Assembly: GCF_024171815.1 (NCBI RefSeq)
Contig: NZ_JAMTCJ010000004.1
Coordinates: forward strand, 248,001-312,000
Direction: 5' to 3'
From: Williamsia maris
GTDB lineage: Bacteria > Actinomycetota > Actinomycetes > Mycobacteriales > Mycobacteriaceae
DNA length: 64,000 nt
Shown here: positions 52,800 through 61,937 of the stretch, piece after piece
How the letters are laid out: every line of letters starts with the position of its first letter
Numbering within the stretch: the stretch's first letter is position 1
The notes under the pieces: model-generated
The model's database searches: none
What the model saw: only the letters and a program-made list of their open reading frames with translations
What the model was told of the DNA's origin: nothing
Translations under genes and position numbers: made by a program

Positions 52800-52805
52800 C
52801 GACGA

Positions 52806-53225
52806 GTGGCATTTATCGAAAACTCCGAACTCATATGTCCAGAGACCGCAGTCAGCGCCCTATCTTCCTTAGTCGGACAAGCCATCATCCCGGTGCCGGT
52901 CCTCGGTGCCGTGATCGGCAACACCGTCGGCGTCGTCATGTACAAGGCTGTGTCGTCCGCACTCTCAGAGCGAGAGGCGGCGCTGATCGAACGCTACTTT
53001 GCTGAACAACGGATCCTCGACGAGCAATTCGCCGGCGAGTACCAAGACCTCATCGACAAGCTCGATGCAGGCATGTCCGACTACCTTTCGGTCCTCGAAC
53101 GGGCATTTTCCCCTAACGTGGAGATCGCTCTACTGGGATCCATCGAACTCGCACTTGAGCTCGGGGTAGCCGCAGAAGAGGTTCTGGACTCTAGCGAGAA
53201 GGTCCTCGCCTACTTTCTCGACTAG
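52806..53225 (+). CDS. Hypothetical protein, remaining 3' part of a longer gene
   Basis: A 139-residue frame with glycine-rich hydrophobic segment (GQAIIPVPVLGAVIGNTVGV) and an acidic helical end. It continues the decayed frame at 52578. Expression from the internal GTG at 52806 is possible, but it is more likely part of a pseudogene. No known family. Confidence 0.5.
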   Translation: MAFIENSELICPETAVSALSSLVGQAIIPVPVLGAVIGNTVGVVMYKAVSSALSEREAALIERYFAEQRILDEQFAGEYQDLIDKLDAGMSDYLSVLERAFSPNVEIALLGSIELALELGVAAEEVLDSSEKVLAYFLD

Positions 53226-53267
53226 CTGTCGTCGGTTCCCCGAACCTCGTCAGCCCACCCCTGCTGA

Positions 53268-53609
53268 CTACGCAGGATCGACACAGCCAACAACCGCGAC
53301 CAACGCATTGCCAGGCGTCAAGTGTGCAATTGCCGCAACAGCGTTATGAGCCACCACGTGTCGAGATGCCCACTCCGGCAATGGTTTCTCCGGCTGCCAG
53401 TCCGGGTAACACCTCGATATCGGCGCGATCAGCGCCCGATACGACTGGCCGTGGAAACGCTGCTGTAGCTCCCGATCAGCCGCGCGATAGCTATACGGGT
53501 CATTCGCCCGCGCTTTCTGCCACCGGACCTTGTCGGCAAGCGACTCGAAGAGTTTCACACGGGGCTCCGTAGCCCACCGAGACAACGGGTCGGCGTCAAC
53601 GACGGCCAC
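53268..53609 (-). CDS. Hypothetical protein
   Basis: A 113-residue protein of unknown function (ends AVVGCVDPA). It is followed on the same strand by nothing recognisable. It has a plausible GTG/ATG start but a weak ribosome binding site. It could be an orphan or a relic. Confidence 0.4.
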   Translation of the reverse strand: MAVVDADPLSRWATEPRVKLFESLADKVRWQKARANDPYSYRAADRELQQRFHGQSYRALIAPISRCYPDWQPEKPLPEWASRHVVAHNAVAAIAHLTPGNALVAVVGCVDPA

Positions 53610-53624
53610 AGAGTTCGCCGCTAT

Positions 53625-54212
53625 CTACGAACACCCGGGTGCCTCCCGCGCGTTGGAAGGGTCACCATATGAGCGCGGCGCTCGTCGTTGAGGGGTTGAA
53701 TTCGTCGCGCCAGTATCGATCCAATACCGCCGAGCCGCTCCTAGCGGCGTATCTGCTATCGCCTCGAGCTCGCCTCCCTGACCTTCGATCGTGCGCGCAG
53801 ACGCGGTGTTGTCCGCGGCGCACACCAGGAGAATTCGCTCCATACCCAACGCTGCTGCCAGCTTCACGGTGCGGGCCAGTGCCCATGACGCGTAGCCGTG
53901 TCCGCGTTTCGATGGGCGGATCCCGAACCCGACATGCCCCGCCCACATCACGTGATCATTCCACTTGTGCCGAAGGGCTATGCCTCCGATGACAGTCGGG
54001 CCCCGCACGATCCACCGGTAGGTGGTGTCGCGGTCATCGATCAGCCGTGCCACCCATCGATGAAATTCGTCGACGGTCTCTACGGAATCCTCCGCTTCAA
54101 GGCCGAAGCCGTCCTCATGCTGTCCTGCACCCCACTCCCGATGCGACGCCAGCCATTCCCGATACCGCCCCGTATCCGGGTGAACTAGTTCGGGCGAGGC
54201 GATCCTCGTCAT
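53625..54212 (-). CDS. GNAT acetyltransferase
   Basis: A 195-residue GCN5-type acetyltransferase with the acetyl-CoA motif IRPSKRGHGYASWAL (R-x-x-G-x-G/A) and NTASARTIEGQGGELE. The start ATG 54212 gives a standard length. Its C-terminus after TGATN runs into the TetR-like relic at 53671-53713, so the native end may be replaced. Confidence 0.78.
   Translation of the reverse strand: MTRIASPELVHPDTGRYREWLASHREWGAGQHEDGFGLEAEDSVETVDEFHRWVARLIDDRDTTYRWIVRGPTVIGGIALRHKWNDHVMWAGHVGFGIRPSKRGHGYASWALARTVKLAAALGMERILLVCAADNTASARTIEGQGGELEAIADTPLGAARRYWIDTGATNSTPQRRAPRSYGDPSNAREAPGCS
53671..53713 (-). pseudogene. TetR-gene relic at the end of the GNAT gene
   Basis: About 43 bp are 80% identical to 49380-49422 inside the TetR gene at 48955. 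In the TetR frame it would read ARRIQPLNND-like residues; here it is out of frame and forms the GNAT tail. It is probably the junction of a past deletion or insertion. Confidence 0.5.
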
Positions 54213-54579
54213 GAAGCTCTGGAAACGTTTGAGTGCCACGGGGACCGCTTCGTGGGTGCAACACCCAACACGACGACGCTCGGACTCAAACAGGTCTCGA
54301 CGAGCTCGAGGTATCTCGTGATCTGACGCGACGGCGCTTCGTCGCAGCGGGCGACGTCGATCACGGATCGACGCGACATGTCGGGAAATGCTCTCAACGT
54401 GGGAAACATCCTTCCATCGTGACGACAATCCTCACGGATCAGATGGCAACCAACCCAGGGCACACTCAACGATGTCCTAGGAATGCCGAGACCGGAGCAT
54501 CAAAAAGCTGCCGGATTCGGGATTACGCTGACCGCTCGCGACCACTCTGTCTGAAATCGCTCGTCGAACAACACCTTCG
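54213..54579. other. Intergenic region, no supported gene
   Basis: A 367-bp gap upstream of the GNAT gene and downstream of the convergently placed PPOX gene. Weak frames exist. No clear terminator or repeat was recognised. Confidence 0.4.
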
Positions 54580-54996
54580 CTAGTACTGAAGAGGCCGTCC
54601 CCCTGACCAACCGAACCACCGATCGATCTCGATGTGGACCGTGACCAACGGGCTATCCCTGGCCGGGTATTCCTTGCCGAGGAAGTGCCTGGAGAGGCGA
54701 TCGATGTCGGCGAGTCCCTCATCGGGCTTGATGGAAACGACATGTCCCTGAATGGATATGTGCGTACCGAAATCGTCTGCTGCGAGCACGGTCAGTGACA
54801 CATATCCGTTGTTCTGGAGGTGTTTCAGACGGGCGCGGTCAGAATTCATCGCGAGCATGAGAAGCCCGTCGTCCTCGATGAGGTACCAGGTTGCCACGGA
54901 TACGGGCCGGCCCTTCGAGGTGACCGTCGCCATCACGGCCGGGTTGGGCTTTCGCAAAATAGCCAGGGCGGATTCAGGCAACGGTGTCTCAGACAT
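54580..54996 (-). CDS. PPOX-class F420/FMN-dependent protein
   Basis: A 138-residue split-barrel flavin-binding protein of the pyridoxamine-5'-phosphate-oxidase-like family. Pattern: PAVMATVTSKGRPVSVATW, NNGYVSLTVLAADD and a C-terminal DRWFGWSG. Many actinobacterial members use F420. The reaction cannot be specified. Confidence 0.78.
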   Translation of the reverse strand: MSETPLPESALAILRKPNPAVMATVTSKGRPVSVATWYLIEDDGLLMLAMNSDRARLKHLQNNGYVSLTVLAADDFGTHISIQGHVVSIKPDEGLADIDRLSRHFLGKEYPARDSPLVTVHIEIDRWFGWSGGRPLQY

Positions 54997-55117
54997 GAAC
55001 CCATTGTCTCAGAAAGCTGTCTACCCGATCAGGGCCGTCGTTTCGGCTCCGGACCAGAACCGTGGCCGTGTCCCTACGATCGGTTCGATCGGCGAGCTGA
55101 CGATTGACTGCCGCGCA

Positions 55118-55687
55118 TCAGGGATCTTCGGCCGGGGTGGTTCGGATGACCCGAGCGGGTGTGCCCGCCGCGACGACATGATCCGGGATGTCGTGGAGAA
55201 CCACACTGCCCGCACCGACCACCACATTCCGGCCGATCGTGACGCCTGCCCCGACCGTGACTGAGGCGCCCAGCCACGAGTTCTCGCCGATGACGATGGG
55301 CGCTGCGCGTTCCCACCCTTCGCGACGACGGGCATGGTCGTCGACCGGGTGGAGGGCGGTCATGAGTTGGGCGCCCGGCCCGATTCGTACGTGCGCTCCC
55401 ACAGTGATGGGCGCATCGTCCATGAAAAATGCGTTCCCGTTGACAAATGTGTGGTCGCCCAAATGAATGTTGGTGCCGAAAGTGCAGGTGAATCGTGGGA
55501 TGACCACGACATACTCCCCCACCGATCCTGCCAATTCTGACATTGCGTTCGCGCGCGCGGAATCGTCGTCACCCGCGACCGAGTTGAAGACGTCGAGCCG
55601 ACGCCAGCAGACACGGCGACGCTCTCGGAGATCGTCATCGTCGAGGTACCACTCACCGTTGGCCAGCCGCTCTGCCTGTTCTCCCAC
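55118..55687 (-). CDS. Sugar O-acetyltransferase (maltose acetyltransferase/NodL-like)
   Basis: A 189-residue protein: N-terminal Mac domain with MGEQAERLANGEWYLDDDD, then left-handed beta-helix hexapeptides (IGENSWLGASVTVGAGVTIG, VVVGAGSVVLHDIPD) with the catalytic His region TALHPVDDHARR. It acetylates sugar hydroxyls using acetyl-CoA. Full length. Confidence 0.85.
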   Translation of the reverse strand: MGEQAERLANGEWYLDDDDLRERRRVCWRRLDVFNSVAGDDDSARANAMSELAGSVGEYVVVIPRFTCTFGTNIHLGDHTFVNGNAFFMDDAPITVGAHVRIGPGAQLMTALHPVDDHARRREGWERAAPIVIGENSWLGASVTVGAGVTIGRNVVVGAGSVVLHDIPDHVVAAGTPARVIRTTPAEDP

Positions 55688-55709
55688 GTCTCAATAGTGG
55701 CAGGGTCCG

Positions 55710-58085
55710 TCAGCGATGCAACCGTGTCACCACACCGCGATCTCCGTCGACGCGGACACGGTCCCCGGTCACGAGTGACTGCGTGGCGATCAGAGTGTTG
55801 ACAACACAGGGCAATCCGTACTCGCGGGCCACCACGGCACCGTGGGAGACCGAGCTGCCGATATCGGTGACCAGAGCCGCGATCACGGTGAAGTAGGGCG
55901 TCCACCCGACGTCGGTCACCGGTGTCACCAGGATCTCCCCTCGCTGCAGGTCGCCCGCTTCGACAATCGACTTGACTACTCGCACAACGCCTTCCGCAGA
56001 TCCGCGGCTGGCGGGCCGGCCAACGATCTCGCTGCTCGATGAATCGTGTTGCGGTCGGGCGACCAGTGGGACCGGTCGGCCGATGGACACGTCGTCGAAC
56101 TCGAGAGCACTCTGAAACGCCAGTGCCTCCCGTCGCTTGACTGCGCTCGTGATCAGACCGGTGATGTCCTGTGACCCCACAACGCGTTCCAGCTCGGCAC
56201 GGTCGAAGAAGAACACGAGATCCGCGTCAGGCAGTCGGCCCGCCGCAGCCAAGATCTCGCCCAGGTGGCGATAGCCGAGCTTCAGCGAATGCGCCATCCG
56301 CGCCATCTTCGACTTCGTCTCCTCCCGCCCACGCGCGCCACCCTGCGCCAATCGAGCGAGGGATCGGATGACGCGTGAGCGGGATGCCTCGACGTCCTTC
56401 GAGGCCGACGTGCGAGCGGTCGGATCGAGGACCGATCGCACCATCACCTGCATCATCGCGCCCAGCCCATCCGGATCCTCGGCCCACGACGGGTCGCGCA
56501 TGCACAGCTCGCGGTAGCCGCGGTGACCGTGGCTGGTCAGGAATCGTCGGAGCGCCACACCGACGGCATCAGGCGAGGCTCGCAGCTCGTCCACTGCGGC
56601 CCCGGGCTCCCCCGCCAGGAACCTCTCCGCGACAACGTCGTCGGCCGCGATGGTGTGAACCACTGAGTCCAGTTCCTCGAGCATGAGCGCGCTCTCGACG
56701 TCGGCCGCGCCGGCCATCAGTCGGGTTGCCTCGGCTCGACCGTCGTCTTCGCTGCGCCCATCTTTCAGGGCCTGCCGCATCAGGACGCTCTCCAGGATGT
56801 TGGCCGCGACCGCGGCGCGTGACGACGACCGGACATGCGTGAGCGTCACGTCGCAATACTGCTGCACCCCGGACTCCAGCTGCCGCAACACGACTCGCAG
56901 GTCCTCGCTGGTCGGGACCTCGAAGCCGTCGATCTGCGGTCCGAGTCGTCGGATCGCCGGGCCGGCCGACAACGCATAGGTGCTGAGTCGAACCGTGTTG
57001 ATCAGCTTGCTGAGAAACGGCTTCGGCGGCTTGGGTTTCAGTTCGTCGATCACCCGACCGCAGATCGAGATGGAGAACTGCTCCAGCGAATTGCCGAGGA
57101 GCCCGGAGCTCAGACCTGTCCCCTCGGTCATGTTGAGAAACATGTGGCCCTGAAAGTAGCCGACCTGGAGCCACGGCTTCTCATAACTCGGCTGTGCCCG
57201 TGCGACCACCTGCGTCATCTGCATCGCATAGTCGATGGCGAAGCCCGACACCGACGCGGTCAGCGGACAGAATGCTCCCGGCATCATCTCGCCGATGTTG
57301 CAGCGCGTGTACACATGGTCCGCACCGGCCACGGGTGAATCCATCGCGGCCAGATCACAGGGAAGCGTGGTGATCGGTCGGGCTTGCAGCCACCACAGCG
57401 TTCCGCTGCGATCGATCGCCCACTCGAGATCCATGGGCATCCCCCAGTGCTGCGCAGCCCGTAGAGCACCAGCCCGGATGGCGGTGACCTCGTCGGGCGA
57501 GAGGACCGGAGCGGAAGCGACGTCGGCAATCGCCACCTCACCGACGGAGTCGATAACGAGGTGGTCCGACGAGGCCGAGCCGTCGACCAGCGCTTCGCCG
57601 AGCCCGTCGACGGCATCGATCACCATCAGGTCGCGTCGGCCGGTGGTCGGATCTGCGCTGAACACCACCCCGGCGGCGCGTGCGTCCACCATCTGCTGGA
57701 CCACCACGTGCATCGTGGCCGGGGGTAGTTCGCTGTAGGCCGACGACCGACGCGAGTGCACAGAGGCTGCGCACGTCCGGACCGCCGCGGCGAAGTCATT
57801 GACCGAGTCGACACCCAGGACCGTGTCGTATTGTCCGGCGAACGACTGGTCGTCACCGTCCTCCCCGATTGCCGAGGATCGGACGGCAACCGGGGTCGCT
57901 CCGACCGCGGCCATCCGCTCAAACCATTGAGCCACATCGCAGCCCGCGACTTCCGTGGACACGTCGGCGATGACGAACCCCGTGGGCACGGCGAGTCCGA
58001 GGCGTCGAAGTTCGGCCAGACCCGCCGCTTTTCCGCCGTAACGGGCGTCGGTGATGTCGGCGAATTCGACCGTCGCCGGCGTCAC
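55710..58085 (-). CDS. PEP synthase-like phosphotransferase (rifampicin phosphotransferase type)
   Basis: A 791-residue protein: N-terminal ATP-binding domain (YGGKAAGLAELRRLGLAVP, VRSSAIGEDG), a long helical middle, and a C-terminal phospho-His domain with SVSHGAVVAREYGLPCVV. This ATP-substrate-His order is that of PEP synthase-like and rifamycin phosphotransferase (RPH) proteins. GTG 58085 overlaps the LLM stop (GTGA). Likely transfers a beta-phosphate to a small substrate. Confidence 0.8.
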   Translation of the reverse strand: MTPATVEFADITDARYGGKAAGLAELRRLGLAVPTGFVIADVSTEVAGCDVAQWFERMAAVGATPVAVRSSAIGEDGDDQSFAGQYDTVLGVDSVNDFAAAVRTCAASVHSRRSSAYSELPPATMHVVVQQMVDARAAGVVFSADPTTGRRDLMVIDAVDGLGEALVDGSASSDHLVIDSVGEVAIADVASAPVLSPDEVTAIRAGALRAAQHWGMPMDLEWAIDRSGTLWWLQARPITTLPCDLAAMDSPVAGADHVYTRCNIGEMMPGAFCPLTASVSGFAIDYAMQMTQVVARAQPSYEKPWLQVGYFQGHMFLNMTEGTGLSSGLLGNSLEQFSISICGRVIDELKPKPPKPFLSKLINTVRLSTYALSAGPAIRRLGPQIDGFEVPTSEDLRVVLRQLESGVQQYCDVTLTHVRSSSRAAVAANILESVLMRQALKDGRSEDDGRAEATRLMAGAADVESALMLEELDSVVHTIAADDVVAERFLAGEPGAAVDELRASPDAVGVALRRFLTSHGHRGYRELCMRDPSWAEDPDGLGAMMQVMVRSVLDPTARTSASKDVEASRSRVIRSLARLAQGGARGREETKSKMARMAHSLKLGYRHLGEILAAAGRLPDADLVFFFDRAELERVVGSQDITGLITSAVKRREALAFQSALEFDDVSIGRPVPLVARPQHDSSSSEIVGRPASRGSAEGVVRVVKSIVEAGDLQRGEILVTPVTDVGWTPYFTVIAALVTDIGSSVSHGAVVAREYGLPCVVNTLIATQSLVTGDRVRVDGDRGVVTRLHR

Positions 58086-59077
58086 GATGACGCCAGCGAA
58101 TCGACGATCTCTGAGAGTGCGTCGACCTCGATCGGCCCTGTCTGATAGAGACACACCCGCTCCGACACTCCGTCGACACGGTCACGGACGTGCGCGGCCA
58201 CCTCGGCCGGGGTACCGCATGCGGCGATGGTGTGCAGGATGTCGTCGTCGATGAGTGCGGCCATCTCCTGCCAGCGCCCCTGTTTCGACATGGCGTTGAG
58301 CTCGGGCTGCAGATCGCCCCAGCCATGCGCGTCGAGCACCGGTCGATACGCCGGGGTGGACCCGTAGAACGCGAGCAACATGCGCGTCGACGCGTGGTCG
58401 TCGTCACGGCCGGTGCCGACCGAGACGATCACCTCGGGCACCACCTCGAAGTCGCTTTCGCTACGGCCCGCAGTCGTCAGACCCGCGCGCACGGCAGGCA
58501 TCGTCGTCCCGTGCAGGAATCGCTTGGATCCGAAGGGCATCACCAGCAGGCCGTCGGCCACCTCCGCTGTGGCTGCGGTCAGCCGAGGCCCGAGTGCCCC
58601 GAGGTAGATCGGTGGCGGCCCGAACGGGTTCGGCCCGGGAACGAAGGTCGGCGTCATGAGGGTGTGTCGGTAGTACTCGCCGCGAAAGTCCAACCGCTCC
58701 CCTGTGTTCCACGTCGCGAAGATCGCTCGCAGCGCCCCGACCATCTCCTTCATCCGGTCCACCGGCTTGTCGAACTCGGCCCCGTACCGTTTCTCGATCT
58801 GCGCGCGAATCTGCGTCCCGAGGCCCAAAATGAAGCGACCCTCGCTGAGCAACTGCAGATCGTTGGCCTGGTGTGCGAGCTGAATCGGGTTGCGGGGAAA
58901 CGCAATCGCTACGTTCGACATCACGTCGAGTCCCTTCACCGACGACGCCAGCACCAGCGGGGTGAACACGTCGAACGGGCCCTCAAAGGTGAACACCCCC
59001 GATGCACCGGCCTCCTTCAGCGCGTGCGCGCGTTCGACGGCGTCGGTGGGCCCGAACAGAGCGGTCATGACCTTCAT
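58082..59077 (-). CDS. LLM-class F420-dependent oxidoreductase
   Basis: A 331-residue luciferase-like protein of the F420-dependent mycobacterial type: start MKVMTALFGPTDA, LGLGTQIRAQIEKRYG, PPIYLGALGPRL and DGLLVMPFGS. It starts at 59077 in an ATGA overlap with the upstream gene and ends with a GTGA overlap with the phosphotransferase gene. It probably performs F420-coupled reduction or oxidation of a cyclic substrate. Confidence 0.85.
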   Translation of the reverse strand: MKVMTALFGPTDAVERAHALKEAGASGVFTFEGPFDVFTPLVLASSVKGLDVMSNVAIAFPRNPIQLAHQANDLQLLSEGRFILGLGTQIRAQIEKRYGAEFDKPVDRMKEMVGALRAIFATWNTGERLDFRGEYYRHTLMTPTFVPGPNPFGPPPIYLGALGPRLTAATAEVADGLLVMPFGSKRFLHGTTMPAVRAGLTTAGRSESDFEVVPEVIVSVGTGRDDDHASTRMLLAFYGSTPAYRPVLDAHGWGDLQPELNAMSKQGRWQEMAALIDDDILHTIAACGTPAEVAAHVRDRVDGVSERVCLYQTGPIEVDALSEIVDSLASS

Positions 59078-60210
59078 GAACCCGGCGCCCGATCGCCCAC
59101 GTCGGTCCAGTCGAAGAATCCCGACGGGTGGTGCGGGCCGATCACGCCGTGTTCGAACAACCCGGCGCCCTCGTGGACCGTCCCGTCGGCCTCGGTGCAC
59201 ACGGCGTGGGCCACATGGTCGATCAGGCTGAACGGCGCGCGGGCCATGACGTCGGCATCGGTGAGGTCGTAGCTCACCCGTTCGGTGAAGGGACTGCCCT
59301 TCCAGCTGCCGTGCGCCCAGGAGGAATCGCCGCCGTAGCCCGATCCGAAGGCGATGGGTGCGAACAGCTTCGACTCGATGTCGAGATGTGTTCGGTCTCC
59401 TGCCCGGTTCATGAACTCGACATGGGCGCCTCGCGGAATACGCGTTCCGGGGGTGTAGTCGATGGCGACCCGCACCCCGTCGAGCTGTTCGACGCGGCCG
59501 TCCCGCCACCGGCGCGTGCAGTCATAGAGACTGCGGTGACCGTCGGGATCCTCCTGCATGATCAGGAACAGTTGGAAGTCGTCGAAGACCAGCGGAAGGT
59601 ACAGCCACCACATTCCGCGGAACGCCGTATCGGGACGTCCCGCCGGTTCTGCCTCGCCGACCGGCCGGATCCCCCACGACCGGTCGCGGCTGGCCACACT
59701 GGTGTCGTGCGTGACCTCCAACCGGTCCCCGTCGATGTCAATCCAGCCCTCCCAGGACCCGACCTGAGCGAAACGGCTGGCCTGCAACGTGACTCGCCGG
59801 TCGGTGAGCATCTCGTGCGGCTTCTCCAGGGCCGCGGGGAACAGACCTCGCCAGGTGAGGTCGGCGGAGATCCCCTCCGTCGGCTCCAGCGTCAGGTGCA
59901 TCTCCTGTAGAGGCTCGACGACGTCGAGACGGTATCCGGTGACGTTCTGACGCAGCCGGTCGTCGTCGATGGCGTCGCTGAGGTGAACCGCGGTCTGCGT
60001 GTCGCCGCGACGGACGACGAAGTAGGCATCCTTGACGCCCAGGCGCGGGTAGTAACCGATGCCGGTGAGGACCATGAAGCGCCCGGCCCGGTCGAGCACG
60101 TTGAAGTAGGACCGGTCGTAGAAGTTCCGGTCCGAGCCGGCCGGCCACGTCACCGGCACCGGCGCCTGATGGATCGGATACTCGTCGAGCGGGCTCAGGT
60201 TCACGAACAC
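59074..60210 (-). CDS. Hypothetical protein, lipocalin-like/steroid-associated (DUF7064-like)
   Basis: A 378-residue protein starting at GTG 60210. Beta-rich, with PVTWPAGSDRNFYDRSYFNV, GMWWLYLPLVFDDFQLFLIM and SSWAHGSWKGSPF. It is the first gene of a coupled operon with LLM and PEP-synthase-like genes, and divergent from a TetR gene. The resemblance to tocopherol cyclase-like/DUF7064 proteins is approximate. Confidence 0.68.
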   Translation of the reverse strand: MFVNLSPLDEYPIHQAPVPVTWPAGSDRNFYDRSYFNVLDRAGRFMVLTGIGYYPRLGVKDAYFVVRRGDTQTAVHLSDAIDDDRLRQNVTGYRLDVVEPLQEMHLTLEPTEGISADLTWRGLFPAALEKPHEMLTDRRVTLQASRFAQVGSWEGWIDIDGDRLEVTHDTSVASRDRSWGIRPVGEAEPAGRPDTAFRGMWWLYLPLVFDDFQLFLIMQEDPDGHRSLYDCTRRWRDGRVEQLDGVRVAIDYTPGTRIPRGAHVEFMNRAGDRTHLDIESKLFAPIAFGSGYGGDSSWAHGSWKGSPFTERVSYDLTDADVMARAPFSLIDHVAHAVCTEADGTVHEGAGLFEHGVIGPHHPSGFFDWTDVGDRAPGS

Positions 60211-60217
60211 TCCCTCA

Positions 60218-60242
60218 AATACGATGCAGTTCGTATTGCATC
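60218..60242. promoter_or_regulatory. TetR operator in divergent promoter
   Basis: AATACGA (60218) pairs with TCGTATT (60231), and GATGCA (60223) pairs with TGCATC (60237). These overlapping dyads lie 12-35 bp from the TetR start and just upstream of the divergent operon. Confidence 0.6.
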
Positions 60243-60254
60243 TACGATGACGTC

Positions 60255-60872
60255 ATGTCACCAGAAAGCAACACGGATGGCAATAGGTCCGGCCAGTCGG
60301 CGCCGGGTCGGCCCCGCGACAGCAGGATCGACGCCGCGATCGTCGCGGCGACCCGTGAACTGATCCTCGAGACCGGCTATCCCCGGTTGTCGTTGTCGGC
60401 GATCGCCGCGCGCGCCAACACCACCACGGCTGCGATCTACCGGCGGTGGTCGGGCAAGGCGCAGTTGGTCCACGAGGCGGTTTTGTTCGCCGAATCGGTT
60501 CCCGCGATCGATCATCCGGGCGACATGCGCGATGAGATCAGAGCCCTGGTCGAGACGATCAGGGTGATCTTCGACCGACCCGAGGTGCGAATGGCGCTGC
60601 CGGGTCTGATCGCCGACACGGTCGCCGACCCCGAGCTACACGCCATGATGATCGGCCGATTGGCCGGGAACCTGACCGTGTTCGAATCCCGCTTCGGTCA
60701 GGGGCGCCGCGGTGAGGACCAGCTACCCATGCTCGCCGAGGTGGTCGCGGGCACCGCCATCTTCCGCATCCTCATCCGCCGGGATGCCGCCCTCGATGAC
60801 ACCTGGGTCGACGAGATGACCGAGATGATCACGGACAGTTGGCCACCGCGGACGTCGTCTGACGGGAACTGA
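60255..60872 (+). CDS. TetR/AcrR family transcriptional regulator
   Basis: A 205-residue regulator: HTH AATRELILETGYPRLSLSAI, AARANTTTAAIYRRWSGKAQ, followed by a ligand domain with TetR_C-type ending (EMTEMITDSWPP). Divergent from the operon at 55710-60210, which it probably represses. Confidence 0.86.
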   Translation: MSPESNTDGNRSGQSAPGRPRDSRIDAAIVAATRELILETGYPRLSLSAIAARANTTTAAIYRRWSGKAQLVHEAVLFAESVPAIDHPGDMRDEIRALVETIRVIFDRPEVRMALPGLIADTVADPELHAMMIGRLAGNLTVFESRFGQGRRGEDQLPMLAEVVAGTAIFRILIRRDAALDDTWVDEMTEMITDSWPPRTSSDGN

Positions 60873-60886
60873 GCGCGAGCGCCGGA

Positions 60887-61786
60887 TCAGCCACCGACCG
60901 CGGGCACCGCCTGGTCGGTCGAATCACGCTGTACGGCAGCCGGGCTGAGCGCCCAGCGAATTGCCGTCGTGATCGCGATGCCACTCCCCCGCACCGCGGT
61001 TGCCTCGGTGATGGGCAGGTACGGCAAGCGCAGCGGTAGGCGGGTCCATCGCGGCATCATCGAGACGGCGACCGATGACAGCAGGCCGTAGGCCGGGCGC
61101 ACAGGCAGCGGGATGGGTGGGTTCAGCAGGATGAACCGCGCCGTGCGACGGGCGGCGGCGGTGCTCTTGAGCTCGGGTCGGTACAGCGCGAGCAGCTCGT
61201 CGAGCTCCGCGGTCGTCTCGGGGACGTCGACAGCACCGAGACCACGCGCGACGAACGCGGTTTCGCGGACGTAGTCGTTGCGCCCGCCCGCATCGAGCGG
61301 ATGGGCGCCGTACCGGTCGTGTGCGCGCAGGAAGCTGTCGATCTCCGCGACGTGGACCCATCGGATGAGGTGCGGATCCGACGCGGCGTAGGGCCGTCCG
61401 TCGGGCGCGGTGCCGGTGATCCGTTTGTGCACGGCCCGGACGATCCGCATCGCGCGGTCGGCGTCCTCGAGCGTGCCGAACGTCGTCTCGGCGAGGAACG
61501 TGCTCGTTCGCTGCAGGCGCCCCCACGGGTCTCCTCGGTAACCCGAGTGTTGATCGACGGCCGCCATCGCGAGGGGATGCAGTGACTGGAGCAGAAGTGC
61601 TCGCATCCCACCCACGAACATCGACGCGTCACCGTGGACCCGGTGGATTGCGGACTCGGGGCCGTATCGGCGCGGGCCGGTCGACAGGTGGATCCGATCG
61701 CGCCGTGCGGGGCCTTCGTCACCGGCGACACGTTCGAAGATCATCTCGCCGACGCGTTGCTGGACCGAACTGAACGGGTTCATCAC
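60887..61786 (-). CDS. Oxygenase MpaB family protein (DUF2236)
   Basis: A 299-residue MpaB/DUF2236 protein with VHGDASMFVGGMRALLLQSL, the heme/His-rich pattern HPLAMAAVDQHSGY and WVHVAEIDSFLRAHDRYG. Family members include the rubber oxygenase Lcp and mpaB'. Probably a membrane-associated heme oxygenase. Convergent with the TetR gene. Confidence 0.82.
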   Translation of the reverse strand: MMNPFSSVQQRVGEMIFERVAGDEGPARRDRIHLSTGPRRYGPESAIHRVHGDASMFVGGMRALLLQSLHPLAMAAVDQHSGYRGDPWGRLQRTSTFLAETTFGTLEDADRAMRIVRAVHKRITGTAPDGRPYAASDPHLIRWVHVAEIDSFLRAHDRYGAHPLDAGGRNDYVRETAFVARGLGAVDVPETTAELDELLALYRPELKSTAAARRTARFILLNPPIPLPVRPAYGLLSSVAVSMMPRWTRLPLRLPYLPITEATAVRGSGIAITTAIRWALSPAAVQRDSTDQAVPAVGG

Positions 61787-61937
61787 CCCACTGTGCGCCT
61801 TCTGAGAGTCGGTGCTGGTCAGGACCCGAGAAGTGGCCTCGTCGGCGCGGCACGGCTCGGCGGACAGGGAGTGGTCGGGGCGCGGAGTTCTCCCGAAACC
61901 TCTACCTGATCGTAAAGTCCGACATTACGGTGGCAAA

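Noticed and set aside
58190-59272. 360-codon plus-strand frame
   Set aside because: It is antisense to the LLM oxidoreductase gene, which has strong family motifs.
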